DNA of 64,000 nt. Source: Ardenticatenaceae bacterium. GTDB lineage: Bacteria; Chloroflexota; Anaerolineae; Promineifilales; Promineifilaceae. Position 1 is the first letter of the stretch, and the number at the start of each line of letters is the position of its first letter. The notes under the pieces were generated by a model. That model was not told the origin of the DNA. It saw only the letters and a program-made list of their open reading frames with translations, and searched no databases. A program made the translations under genes and the position numbers. Of the stretch, positions 1 through 8,116 are shown piece after piece. The stretch spans positions 248,001-312,000 of the forward strand of contig JACKBX010000003.1 of assembly GCA_020634375.1 (NCBI GenBank), in the 5' to 3' direction.

Positions 1-17
1 ATCTACTCTCTACCTGA

Positions 18-425
18 ATGAACCTCATGAATGAAGAAAAAAACATCAATATTGAAGAGATTATGCAGCAAATCCGTCAGGAAATTTTGCTGAAGCAGGC
101 CACGCTGGATAAAGATGGCTCGCCATTAATTAATTTGGCCGGAAAGCGGCTAAACCCTGAGTTTTATGAACACCTTTACTATGCAGCTCTAACTCATGAT
201 GAAATTGGCGTAAAGCTGTACGTAACCAAAGTGAATGTGCCTATCATCGGCCCCATTATCGAGAAAATACGCACTAAAATTCATGAGCTGGTTATTTACT
301 ACGTAAACCAAATCGCGGAGCAGCAGCTCACATTCAACCGCCACATCTTGCAAGCGGTAAACGCTATGGCACAGTCGTTGGAAACGGAAACGGCGCAATC
401 GGATCACGAAGCCAACCCATCATGA
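18..425 (+). CDS. Small helical protein of the glycan operon
   Basis: A 135-residue protein with no signal peptide or membrane segment, and no function that I recognise. Residues 10-25 (EEIMQQIRQEIL) look helical, and residues 85-125 form a second helix with the motif H-x-L-V-I-Y-Y-V-N. The same layout and the H-x-L-V-x-[YF]-Y-V-N motif recur in the 152-residue protein at 3671, so the two are probably distant paralogues. An in-frame TGA directly before the ATG fixes the 5' limit; an ATG three codons later is also possible. Its stop overlaps the next glycosyltransferase start (ATGA), which suggests translational coupling and a role as a partner of that enzyme. Similar helical segments occur at the N-termini of enzymes in polysaccharide clusters, so it may be a detached targeting or assembly segment (inference). 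Confidence 0.75.
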   Translation: MNLMNEEKNINIEEIMQQIRQEILLKQATLDKDGSPLINLAGKRLNPEFYEHLYYAALTHDEIGVKLYVTKVNVPIIGPIIEKIRTKIHELVIYYVNQIAEQQLTFNRHILQAVNAMAQSLETETAQSDHEANPS

Positions 426-1621
426 AAATCGCGTTTGTCACTCCCTGGTATGGCCCCGATATTCCGGGCGGCGCGGAGGCGGAAGCGCGGCAAATCATCG
501 CCCACCTGCACAATGCGGGGTATGAGGTGGAGGTGCTAACCACCTGCATCCGCGACTTTTTTGCACCCTGGGAGAAAAACTACCACAAACCTGGCGTAGA
601 AATTGTGCAAGGAATTCCAGTGTACCGTTTTGCTGTAACACCCCGTGATAAAATCGCGTTTGATAGCGTGAATCAAAAACTGATGCTGGGTAAACGAGTT
701 ACCTTGGCGGAAGAGGAAATTTTTGCTAATGAAATGTTTCGCAGTCCTGACCTGTTGAATTATATTCAAAGCCATTGTCAAGATTATCTTTTTTTCTTTA
801 TTCCGTATGTGTTTCCTAGCACTTATTTTGGTAGTCAGATTTGCCCGCAACATTCGATTATCATTCCTTGTTTACACAATGAAGCTTATGCTTACATGGA
901 GCTTTTTCAGTCGGTCATATCCAATGTAAATACGCTTGTTTTTAACGTTCCGTCTGAGCAAGCGTTAGCAGAGAAAATTTATGGTCCGAGGCAAGGTCAG
1001 CAACGTCGCGTGATCGGTTTAGGCGTCAACACAGATTTTGTAGGCGACGCGGCGCGGTTTCGCCAAAAACATAGGTTGAACGAGCCGTTTATGCTGTATG
1101 CCGGGCGGCGAGCGGCGGGCAAAAATGTACCGCTGCTGCTGCGCTATTGGGCACAGTATGCGCAAGAAAACCATAGAGATGCCAAGCTTGTCCTCATTGG
1201 CCCTGGGGAAGTGCCAATTCCGCCAACGGCCGTACCGCACATTGTAGACTTGGGATTTGTGCCGCAGCAAGACAAATACGATGCGTATGCCGCGGCAGAC
1301 GTGTTTTGTATGCCCTCGGTGAACGAGAGTTTTTCCATTGTGACGATGGAGGCATGGCTGGCAGAAACACCGGTGTTGGTACACGGCCGTTGCCAGGTTA
1401 CACGCGACCACTGCCGCTTCAGCAATGGCGGCCTCTATTTCAACAACTACCCGGAATTTGCACACACGCTGGATTATCTGTTCACTCACCCCGCAGAAGC
1501 GCGACAAATGGGGCGGAACGGCCGTGCTTACGTACTGCAAAACTACCAATGGCCAGACATCATCGCCAAATATACTCAGATCATCACCCGAATACGTGCA
1601 GAAGTTGAAGGGCAGTCGTAA
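422..1621 (+). CDS. Glycosyltransferase family 4 (GT-B fold)
   Basis: A 399-residue retaining glycosyltransferase that should transfer a sugar from a nucleotide-sugar donor onto a growing surface glycan at the cytoplasmic side of the membrane. The N-terminal acceptor domain begins with the MKIAFVTPWYGPDIPGGAE type of glycine loop. The C-terminal donor domain holds the LYAGRRAAGKN strand-loop and the E-x7-E signature ESFSIVTME at about residues 302-310. It closely resembles the glycosyltransferase at 5219, sharing the GGAE loop, an NGR/HGRCQV segment before NGGLY, and a W-x-x-I-x-x-K-Y-x-x-I tail, so the pair is probably an old duplication. The specific sugar and linkage cannot be read from the sequence. 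The next gene starts 10 bases downstream. Confidence 0.92.
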   Translation: MKIAFVTPWYGPDIPGGAEAEARQIIAHLHNAGYEVEVLTTCIRDFFAPWEKNYHKPGVEIVQGIPVYRFAVTPRDKIAFDSVNQKLMLGKRVTLAEEEIFANEMFRSPDLLNYIQSHCQDYLFFFIPYVFPSTYFGSQICPQHSIIIPCLHNEAYAYMELFQSVISNVNTLVFNVPSEQALAEKIYGPRQGQQRRVIGLGVNTDFVGDAARFRQKHRLNEPFMLYAGRRAAGKNVPLLLRYWAQYAQENHRDAKLVLIGPGEVPIPPTAVPHIVDLGFVPQQDKYDAYAAADVFCMPSVNESFSIVTMEAWLAETPVLVHGRCQVTRDHCRFSNGGLYFNNYPEFAHTLDYLFTHPAEARQMGRNGRAYVLQNYQWPDIIAKYTQIITRIRAEVEGQS

Positions 1622-1631
1622 CCTGTAACCT

Positions 1632-3659
1632 ATGCACACAAAAACAAGCAAACAACAACTTATTGTGGCGATAGCTTATGCGGCGCTCGTGCTTTTGCTA
1701 ACCTACCCCTTGGTCACACAATTATTCACGCACGTACCCGGCGCTTTAGACAGGGAAGATTTTTGGGCGCATTTGTGGACCTTCGATTGGGTGCGCGAGG
1801 CGTTTTTAACCGGTCAATCACCTTACTATACCACCCGCATTTTTTACCCCGATGGCATCTCTTTAGTATCGCACAACATCGCCTGGCTAAACATCGCCAT
1901 TTGGCTGCCAATACAAGCAGTCGTCGGTGAAATTGCGGCATATAATTTGGTATTCCTATTCATTTATTGGCTCAATTGCTGGTCTGTATTTTTATTAGCA
2001 CACGCAGAAACCAAGTCTATTCCCGCCAGCTTCTTAGCCGGATTGGCATTTGGATTTTGGCCCTACGTTGTCTCCCATTTTGATCACCCCAATATGATAT
2101 TCATCGCTTGGGTTCCTCTAAGCATGGTGGCGCTGCGCCGTCTGTTCCAGCACGAACGGGTGTGGGACATGCTGCTTTTCGCCTTTTTTCTAGCAATGCT
2201 AGGGATTACACGGTGGCAGTTATTAGTGATTGGCGGGTTTGCTATTGTAATTTATTTACTTTTTTGCTGGTGGCAGTCAGGCTGGTCACGGCGCGGCATC
2301 ATCCTGGCGTTAATTGGCGGGATCGTAGCAGGGATCGCGCTGCTGCCCTTAGCCTGGTTCATGCTGAAAAGTCTGACAGAAGTTCAATCGGCAGAAAGTT
2401 TACTATACGACCTATCTTTGGAGGGGCAGGCTGATTTGTTAGCTTATGTGATGCCCAGCCGGTTTCATCCACTTTGGGGAGCATGGGTGCAGCAAACGGC
2501 CGTATTCGCCAACTTCACCTACAACAAACTCTACACGCCCACGCTGCTATTCTCGGCGCTACCTTGGGTGCTGCTAGGACTGCGCAAACGGAAAGCGGCA
2601 TGGGTATGGGGCAGCATCGGGATTCTCTATTTCCTATTATCGCTAGGCCCTGTCTTGCGCGTTAATGGGCAGTTGTACCCACAGATTCCATTACCATATC
2701 GGCTTATCGAAAACAACGTATTTATTGAACTGATACGTCGTCCGGGGCGATTCAATATTTTGTTGGGCTTGCCAGTGACCCTGCTGTTAGCACACGGCAT
2801 GGCCTGGCTACTGCCCAAATTGAGCCATGTGAAGCGAAACGGTGTGTGGATCATAGCAACCGGTTTGCTGCTGTTTGAGATATTGCCCCTGCCTTTTCCA
2901 CTAGTTGATACGCGCATTGTGCCAGCCGGATATGCCACTTTGCCAGCGGCAGAACCCCCTTATGCAATTGTCACCGTGCCGATGACACGCTTCCCGACCA
3001 AGTTGTTTATGTTTTATCAACTAAGCCATCATTTCCCCTTAGTGGGTGGGCATATAGCCCGGCGTCCTGCGGGAACATATGATTTTATAGACAGCGTGCC
3101 ATTTTTGGCATCAATGCGGCAAGACGGAACGATCCCGGATACGGCCGTAAATGTTTCACAACAGTTGGCCCAATTAGCCAATGCAAATGTGCGATATTTG
3201 GTTGGTCACAAACAAGGCGTAGAGCGTTACCACACCACCAATTTGCGTAACTGGATACCCTACGCACCATTTTACGAAGATGACGAACTAGTCATTTACA
3301 CCACACAACCCCAACGGGGTAAAGAATATAACTGGCAGGCAGAAATAATGCCGGGTGTGGGATTGGTGCAAACTCGGTTGCTCCGAGCCGACAATAATGC
3401 TGGTATTGTGGTCATTCGCCTGACATTAGATGCCGAACAACCGCCTCCTTCGGGCCAGCAAGCATGTCTACAGTCTGATCTAGGCATGGCAGCCTGCCAA
3501 CCTTTACAAGCAGTACCTGGATTACAACATGCGGTGGTTACACTGCCCACAGATGCTGCGTTTGCACCGGCATACGCTTATGTTGCCAACAATCAGGGGG
3601 AGCCAATGCAAGCCCCTGTCCAAATTGTGCTAGAATGGCCGCACAAAACTGGTGACTAG
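1632..3659 (+). CDS. Polytopic membrane protein, GT-C-like
   Basis: A 675-residue integral membrane protein with roughly ten or more hydrophobic helices in residues 10-420 and a soluble C-terminal domain of about 250 residues. The first extracytoplasmic loop contains the acidic motif D-R-E-D-F-W. That position and character fit GT-C glycosyltransferases that use lipid-linked sugar donors (mannosyl- or arabinosyltransferase-like). Lying between glycosyltransferase genes, it could transfer a sugar outside the membrane or act on lipid-linked intermediates. I cannot assign a named family with confidence. The start at 1632 follows the previous stop by 10 bases. The TAACCTGTAACCT just upstream resembles one of the short-word repeat families found in other gaps of the window. 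Confidence 0.75.
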   Translation: MHTKTSKQQLIVAIAYAALVLLLTYPLVTQLFTHVPGALDREDFWAHLWTFDWVREAFLTGQSPYYTTRIFYPDGISLVSHNIAWLNIAIWLPIQAVVGEIAAYNLVFLFIYWLNCWSVFLLAHAETKSIPASFLAGLAFGFWPYVVSHFDHPNMIFIAWVPLSMVALRRLFQHERVWDMLLFAFFLAMLGITRWQLLVIGGFAIVIYLLFCWWQSGWSRRGIILALIGGIVAGIALLPLAWFMLKSLTEVQSAESLLYDLSLEGQADLLAYVMPSRFHPLWGAWVQQTAVFANFTYNKLYTPTLLFSALPWVLLGLRKRKAAWVWGSIGILYFLLSLGPVLRVNGQLYPQIPLPYRLIENNVFIELIRRPGRFNILLGLPVTLLLAHGMAWLLPKLSHVKRNGVWIIATGLLLFEILPLPFPLVDTRIVPAGYATLPAAEPPYAIVTVPMTRFPTKLFMFYQLSHHFPLVGGHIARRPAGTYDFIDSVPFLASMRQDGTIPDTAVNVSQQLAQLANANVRYLVGHKQGVERYHTTNLRNWIPYAPFYEDDELVIYTTQPQRGKEYNWQAEIMPGVGLVQTRLLRADNNAGIVVIRLTLDAEQPPPSGQQACLQSDLGMAACQPLQAVPGLQHAVVTLPTDAAFAPAYAYVANNQGEPMQAPVQIVLEWPHKTGD

Positions 3660-3670
3660 GGACAACGATC

Positions 3671-4129
3671 ATGATGACCAAACCCTGGCTTGAATTAAAC
3701 GACCCGGAAATAAATGCAAATGATTTGATGGCGGAAATTGATGTGCGAGTGGCGGCGCACGGCCGTTTCCAACCCCACTACCCCACCTTTGGACACATCA
3801 GCCCCATGCCACAGCCGCCAAACGAACATTTCGCGCCCAATCTCTACCATCACCTGCGGGCATTGAACGAACTGGAAGCGACAGACTCAACGCCAGAATT
3901 AGCTGCTTCACCGGCTACACAACTACCGCTGTTAGGTAAATTATGGGGCATGGTGCGGGCGCAGGCGCATAATCTGGTGCTATTTTACGTGAATCGCAGC
4001 GCCGCCGATAATGCACAAACCCGTGCGCACATGGTCAACACCCTCAACGAACTCACCCGCCTGGTGCAAGAACAACAGCAGGAAATTGCCGCGCTGCGGG
4101 CCAGATTGGAACAAGAGGACAACGCATGA
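3671..4129 (+). CDS. Small protein with C-terminal coiled coil
   Basis: A 152-residue protein of unknown function. Residues 15-30 (NANDLMAEIDVRV) form a short helix, a Pro-rich stretch follows, then H-x-L-V-L-F-Y-V-N at about residue 98. The tail (about 110-150, LTRLVQEQQQEIAALRARLE) is a heptad-like coiled coil. The central motif is shared with the 135-residue protein at 18. As with that protein, the stop overlaps the start of the next glycosyltransferase by ATGA. Two such small-protein/glycosyltransferase couples in one operon suggest that these proteins dimerise or anchor their partner enzymes (inference). The start could be either of two adjacent ATG codons, 3671 or 3674. Confidence 0.72.
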   Translation: MMTKPWLELNDPEINANDLMAEIDVRVAAHGRFQPHYPTFGHISPMPQPPNEHFAPNLYHHLRALNELEATDSTPELAASPATQLPLLGKLWGMVRAQAHNLVLFYVNRSAADNAQTRAHMVNTLNELTRLVQEQQQEIAALRARLEQEDNA

Positions 4130-5214
4130 CACAAGCCAGCCCTCCCTTTCGGGTTCTGCATCAAGTCCTCACCGGAGCCACGTTTGGCGATGCTATCACG
4201 ATGCACGCGCTGGATATTCAGCGTTGGCTGCACGCCGCAGGCATTCGCTCACAAATTTATGCGCTGCATCTTCATGAAAGTATGGCGGAATGGGTACGGC
4301 CGTTAGCCACCTATCGCCCTGGCCGTGACGAACCTTTTGTCATTTACCATCACAGCATTGGCTCAGCCGTGCCGGACTTTTTGCTGGCTCATTCCCCCCA
4401 GCTACTGCTAATTTATCACAATATAACGCCGCCAGACTATTTCAAGCACATTAATCCTGGCTGGGTACAATTGGCACAACAGGGATTGACGCAGTTGGGG
4501 CAATTGCGCAACAAAACAGTGCTGGCTTTGGCCGTCTCCTCCTTCAACGAAACAGATTTGCTGGCCGCAGGCTACAGGCACACCGGCATCCTCCCCATTG
4601 TCTTGCCACAAGCACAATATGACGAGCCGCTGAACAAAGAACTGGCGCAAGAGTTGGATGGGAAACGGCCGTTACTCCTCTTTGTCGGCCGATTTTCTCC
4701 CAATAAAAAGCAAGAAGACCTGGTGAAATTGCTGGCCGCCTACCGCCGCATTCAACCCCAGGCTCACCTGGCGCTGGTGGGGGATCCCTGGGTCATTGGC
4801 TATGACCATTTTGTGCAAGAAGTGGCCGCCTATTTGGGCGTGGCTGATAGCATCATGATCCCCGGCAAAATCTCGCAGAGGGATTTGGTCACGTACTACC
4901 GCTACGCTGACCTCTACGTGTCCATGAGCGAGCATGAAGGATTTGGTAAACCCTTAATTGAAAGCATGTATCTGGGTCTGCCTGTGCTGGCTTATGCTGC
5001 ACCGGGCGTGGCTGCCACGTTGGGGCACAGCGGGGTGCGTGTTCACGAAAAAGATTTTGCACGCCTGGCTGAACTGACCGACATCCTGGTCAGCGATCAG
5101 GCTTTGCGACAGCGTTTGATTGTGCAGCAGCAGGAGCATGTACAGCAGTTTTTGGAAACGGCCGTACAACAACAATTCCTCGCCTATTTGCAAACATTGG
5201 GAGACCTCAAATAA
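4126..5214 (+). CDS. Glycosyltransferase family 4
   Basis: A 362-residue GT-B glycosyltransferase. The N-terminal half has a glycine-poor TGATFGDAITMHALDIQ loop in place of the usual GG motif. The C-terminal donor domain is typical, with LLFVGRFSPNKKQEDLV followed by the E-x7-E signature EGFGKPLIE at about residues 270-278. It is likely to add one residue to the operon's glycan. It is translationally coupled to the coiled-coil gene upstream and followed after four bases by another glycosyltransferase start. It is not especially similar to its neighbours at 422 and 5219, so it probably has a different donor or acceptor. Confidence 0.9.
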   Translation: MTQASPPFRVLHQVLTGATFGDAITMHALDIQRWLHAAGIRSQIYALHLHESMAEWVRPLATYRPGRDEPFVIYHHSIGSAVPDFLLAHSPQLLLIYHNITPPDYFKHINPGWVQLAQQGLTQLGQLRNKTVLALAVSSFNETDLLAAGYRHTGILPIVLPQAQYDEPLNKELAQELDGKRPLLLFVGRFSPNKKQEDLVKLLAAYRRIQPQAHLALVGDPWVIGYDHFVQEVAAYLGVADSIMIPGKISQRDLVTYYRYADLYVSMSEHEGFGKPLIESMYLGLPVLAYAAPGVAATLGHSGVRVHEKDFARLAELTDILVSDQALRQRLIVQQQEHVQQFLETAVQQQFLAYLQTLGDLK

Positions 5215-5218
5215 GCAG

Positions 5219-6388
5219 ATGACAAAACGCATCGCCATTATTGTGCAACGGTACGGAGAAGAAGTAAACGGCGGCGCAGAACTGCACGCCCGCTGGTTGG
5301 CGGAGCAGCTCACGTCACTGGCCGAAGTTCACGCCATCACCACCTGCGCCATTGATTACACGACTTGGGCCGACGAGTATCCTGCCGGGGACAGTGTGCT
5401 GAACGGTGTCATTGTTCATCGCTTTCCAGTAGATCAAGCACGAAAATGGGGTGATTCGCAGCGCAAGACGGGTCATTTGCTGCTGCGTGAACACTCGCTG
5501 TTTGAAGAGATGACCTGGATGAAAGAACAGGGGCCTTATTCATCTGCTTTGTTGGCATTTATTCAAGAATCGGCTGCGGTGTTTGATGCGTTTATCTTTT
5601 TCACGTATTTGTACGCGACCACCTATTTTGGCCTTCCCCTGGTGGCGGAGAAAGCTATTCTCGTGCCCACAGCCCATGACGAACCTTTCTTGTATATGCC
5701 GTTGTTTCGTTCTTTGTTTCATTTGCCCCGCCTGATTGCTTTCAATACCGAACCGGAACGGGAATTGGTGCAGCGGGTGACGGGAAACGGCCGTGTACAA
5801 TCCACCATTGCCGGTATTGGTATCAATGTGCCCGACAATCCATCCGCCACCGCATTTCGCAATCAGTTTGGCATCACGGATCCATTTTTGCTCTACGTGG
5901 GGCGTATTCATCCCGCTAAAAACGTAGCGGAATTAATTGATGATTTTCTCGCTTTCCGCCAGGTTTATGACCAACCGCTCAAGTTGGTGCTGGCGGGTAA
6001 ATCACACATTGATTTGCCACAGCATCCAGATATTGTGCCCATTGGCTTTGTGTCTGAGCAAGAGAAGTTCAATGCTATCCAAGCCGCAGAAGTCGTACTC
6101 ATGCCATCAAAGTATGAAAGCCTCTCGATGATTGTGTTGGAGGCGTGGTTGATGGGAAAGCCGGTGTTGGTGAACGGCCGTTGCCAGGTGCTACGCTACC
6201 AATGTCAACAAAGCAACGGCGGCCTTTACTACAATACCACCACTGAATTCATTGCCACCCTACAAAAGCTGCTGCAATCCCCCAATCTACGGGCACAGCT
6301 TGGCGAACAAGGACGCAAATTCACCCAGGCACGCTATCATTGGAACGTCATTCTCAGTAAATATCAAACTATTCTCAACAACATTTGA
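5219..6388 (+). CDS. Glycosyltransferase family 4
   Basis: A 389-residue GT-B glycosyltransferase. I start it at the ATG at 5219 because it gives the canonical N-terminus MTKRIAIIVQRYGEEVNGGA and lies four bases after the preceding stop. The frame is open further upstream, but that part lies inside the previous gene. The donor domain has LLYVGRIHPAKN and the E-x7-E signature ESLSMIVLE. The C-terminal layout (NGRCQV, NGGLYYN, W-x-x-I-x-x-K-Y) matches the enzyme at 422, so the two are paralogues. Its stop codon overlaps a possible TTG start of the sulfotransferase downstream. Confidence 0.92.
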   Translation: MTKRIAIIVQRYGEEVNGGAELHARWLAEQLTSLAEVHAITTCAIDYTTWADEYPAGDSVLNGVIVHRFPVDQARKWGDSQRKTGHLLLREHSLFEEMTWMKEQGPYSSALLAFIQESAAVFDAFIFFTYLYATTYFGLPLVAEKAILVPTAHDEPFLYMPLFRSLFHLPRLIAFNTEPERELVQRVTGNGRVQSTIAGIGINVPDNPSATAFRNQFGITDPFLLYVGRIHPAKNVAELIDDFLAFRQVYDQPLKLVLAGKSHIDLPQHPDIVPIGFVSEQEKFNAIQAAEVVLMPSKYESLSMIVLEAWLMGKPVLVNGRCQVLRYQCQQSNGGLYYNTTTEFIATLQKLLQSPNLRAQLGEQGRKFTQARYHWNVILSKYQTILNNI

Positions 6389-6396
6389 AAATCACT

Positions 6397-7251
6397 ATGA
6401 CCGATCAAAACGAACGTCCCACTCTCATTTTTTTGCACATACTCAAGACAGCCGGGACTACCTTAAATATCATTCTCGAAAATTACTACGCACAGGATCG
6501 CACCGTCGCCACCTACCCCAACCGCCAACACCCAGATGGCAGTATCGAGGGCTTCCACGCTTTGTCCACCGCCGAAAAGGCAAACATTGATTTACTCACC
6601 GGACACATGGGATTCGGTCTGCATAAATATCTCCCCAGACCCGCCGTATACATCACTATCTTGCGTGACCCGGTTGAGCGCGTGATTTCTCGCTATTATC
6701 ACGAATACCGCGACCCCCACAGCCTGCTGCATCCCGCCATACGCGATGGCATGGACTTGAAAGAATACGTGAAATACTATGCCAAAGTAGCTGATATGGA
6801 CAACCTGCAAACCCGCATGATTGCCGGGAATTGGGAGAAACGTGGATTCGGGCCATGTACGAAAGAAATGCTCGCCACAGCTAAACAGAATTTGCAAGAC
6901 TACTTCGTTGTCGTGGGACTGACAGAACGATTCGACGAAACATACTTGCTGCTAAAAAAGACGCTGGGTTGGAAAACCACCCTTTACCAAAAATATAATG
7001 TCACCCCAAACCGCCCTAAAAAAAGAAACATCTCTGAAGAAACCTTACAAGTTATTCGAGAGTACAATCGTTATGACATAGAATTGTATCACTTCGCAAG
7101 CAAGCTTTTTGATACACAAATACAACAGCAAGGCTGGCGCTTTGCGTCAGAAGCGAAGTTATTTCAACTTTACAAAATCTTGTACCCTACTTATTGGCGT
7201 CTGCGTAGTTTTTCCGTGCGCACTTATTTGCGAAATCGGATGAAGAATTAG
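6397..7251 (+). CDS. Sulfotransferase family 2-like protein
   Basis: A 284-residue enzyme predicted to move sulfate from PAPS to a hydroxyl group, here probably on the glycan made by the preceding glycosyltransferases. The 5'-phosphosulfate loop is FLHILKTAGTTLN (about residues 12-24). The 3'-phosphate binding motif is ITILRDPVERVISRYY (about residues 85-100). This pair of motifs is typical of the carbohydrate sulfotransferases related to heparan sulfate 2-O-sulfotransferases. The C-terminal 60 residues are basic and aromatic. The ATG at 6397 is preferred; a TTG four codons earlier would overlap the previous stop. No PAPS synthesis genes are visible in this window. Confidence 0.85.
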   Translation: MTDQNERPTLIFLHILKTAGTTLNIILENYYAQDRTVATYPNRQHPDGSIEGFHALSTAEKANIDLLTGHMGFGLHKYLPRPAVYITILRDPVERVISRYYHEYRDPHSLLHPAIRDGMDLKEYVKYYAKVADMDNLQTRMIAGNWEKRGFGPCTKEMLATAKQNLQDYFVVVGLTERFDETYLLLKKTLGWKTTLYQKYNVTPNRPKKRNISEETLQVIREYNRYDIELYHFASKLFDTQIQQQGWRFASEAKLFQLYKILYPTYWRLRSFSVRTYLRNRMKN

Positions 7252-7268
7252 GCACTTTAGGGACTCAT

Positions 7269-7631
7269 ATGATTCCTGAAATTATAGACACGCCAACGGG
7301 CAGTTACGTCCGGGCTATGCCCAACAGCGGCATTCTAACCAATGAGCGCGACTTGCTTGATTTGATAGCCGCCTGCGGCGAGATTGAAACAAACCGGTTG
7401 CTGCTAGAGGAATCACTGCTCCACCCTGACTTTTTTGACTTGAGCAGTGGGCTGGCCGGGGCCGTCTTGTTGAAATTGTCTATTTATCGGGTGAAAACGG
7501 CCGTACTCGCCAACCTCTCCGCCATCAAAAGCAAACCCTTCCAAGACCTCATCCGCGAATCCAACAAACGTGGCCCTATCCATTTCTTCGACACCCGCGC
7601 CGCCGCCGAAGCCTGGCTCACCGAAAATTAG
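7269..7631 (+). CDS. DUF4180 domain protein
   Basis: A 120-residue soluble protein that matches the DUF4180 pattern: an N-terminal strand region, a T-N-E-R-D-L-L-D-L helix, L-L-L-E-E-S-L-L-H-P-D-F-F-D-L-S-S-G-L-A in the middle, and a C-terminal F-F-D-T-R-A-A-A-E-A-W-L segment. The fold is small alpha/beta and resembles STAS-like or SpoIIAA-like modules. No biochemical role is established for the family as far as I know. It follows the sulfotransferase by 17 bases on the same strand, but its product has no clear link to glycan synthesis, so the operon may simply run on. Confidence 0.82.
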   Translation: MIPEIIDTPTGSYVRAMPNSGILTNERDLLDLIAACGEIETNRLLLEESLLHPDFFDLSSGLAGAVLLKLSIYRVKTAVLANLSAIKSKPFQDLIRESNKRGPIHFFDTRAAAEAWLTEN

Positions 7632-7710
7632 CGATTAAAAATGAAAGATTGCAGAGCAATGTAGCTTCATCCTTCATCCCTCACCCTTTATCCCTACAAA
7701 GGAGACTGTC

Positions 7711-8034
7711 ATGTTTTACAAATCACAATCTGGAGGCTATCGAGAACTACTTCCCGGCGTCCACCTCAAAACCCTCGTTCACGGCGAGAAAAGCCTCCTC
7801 GGCCACTTCCGGCTAGAAAAAGGGGCACAAATTCCCATGCACCAGCACCCACAGGAACAGACCGGCTACCTCATTTCTGGCAAAATCGCCTTCATCGTGG
7901 ATGGTGAGTCCATCCTGGCCGAACCAGGTGATAGTTGGTGCATTCCCAGCAACGTCCCGCACAGCGCCGACGTGCTAGAAGAGTGCCTGCTAGTCGAAAT
8001 TTTTTCCCCGGTACGCGAGGATTATTTACCCTGA
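7711..8034 (+). CDS. Cupin domain protein
   Basis: A 107-residue single-domain cupin, a small beta-barrel that normally binds a divalent metal. Motif 1 is M-H-Q-H-P-Q-E-Q-T-G-Y-L-I-S-G, giving two His and a Glu/Gln ligand set. Motif 2 is P-G-D-S-W-C-I-P-S-N-V-P-H-S-A, with the third His. The start is well supported by AAGGAG eight bases before the ATG. The substrate is unknown; small cupins like this act as isomerases, dioxygenases or binding proteins. It sits alone between two gaps rich in repeats and may be transcribed with the gene before it. Confidence 0.88.
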   Translation: MFYKSQSGGYRELLPGVHLKTLVHGEKSLLGHFRLEKGAQIPMHQHPQEQTGYLISGKIAFIVDGESILAEPGDSWCIPSNVPHSADVLEECLLVEIFSPVREDYLP

Positions 8035-8036
8035 AG

Positions 8037-8098
8037 AAGTTACAGGTTACAAGTCGTAGGTTACATGAACATGTAACTTCTTACCTGTAACTTGTTAC
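8037..8098. repeat. Hairpin of degenerate short words
   Basis: An inverted repeat of about 30-base arms between the cupin and aminopeptidase genes. The left arm is built from gttacaggttacaag-type words, and the right arm (catgtaacttcttacctgt onwards) is an imperfect reverse complement. The loop is only two to four bases. Confidence 0.7.
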
Positions 8099-8116
8099 CC
8101 AAAATTGGAGCAAGTT

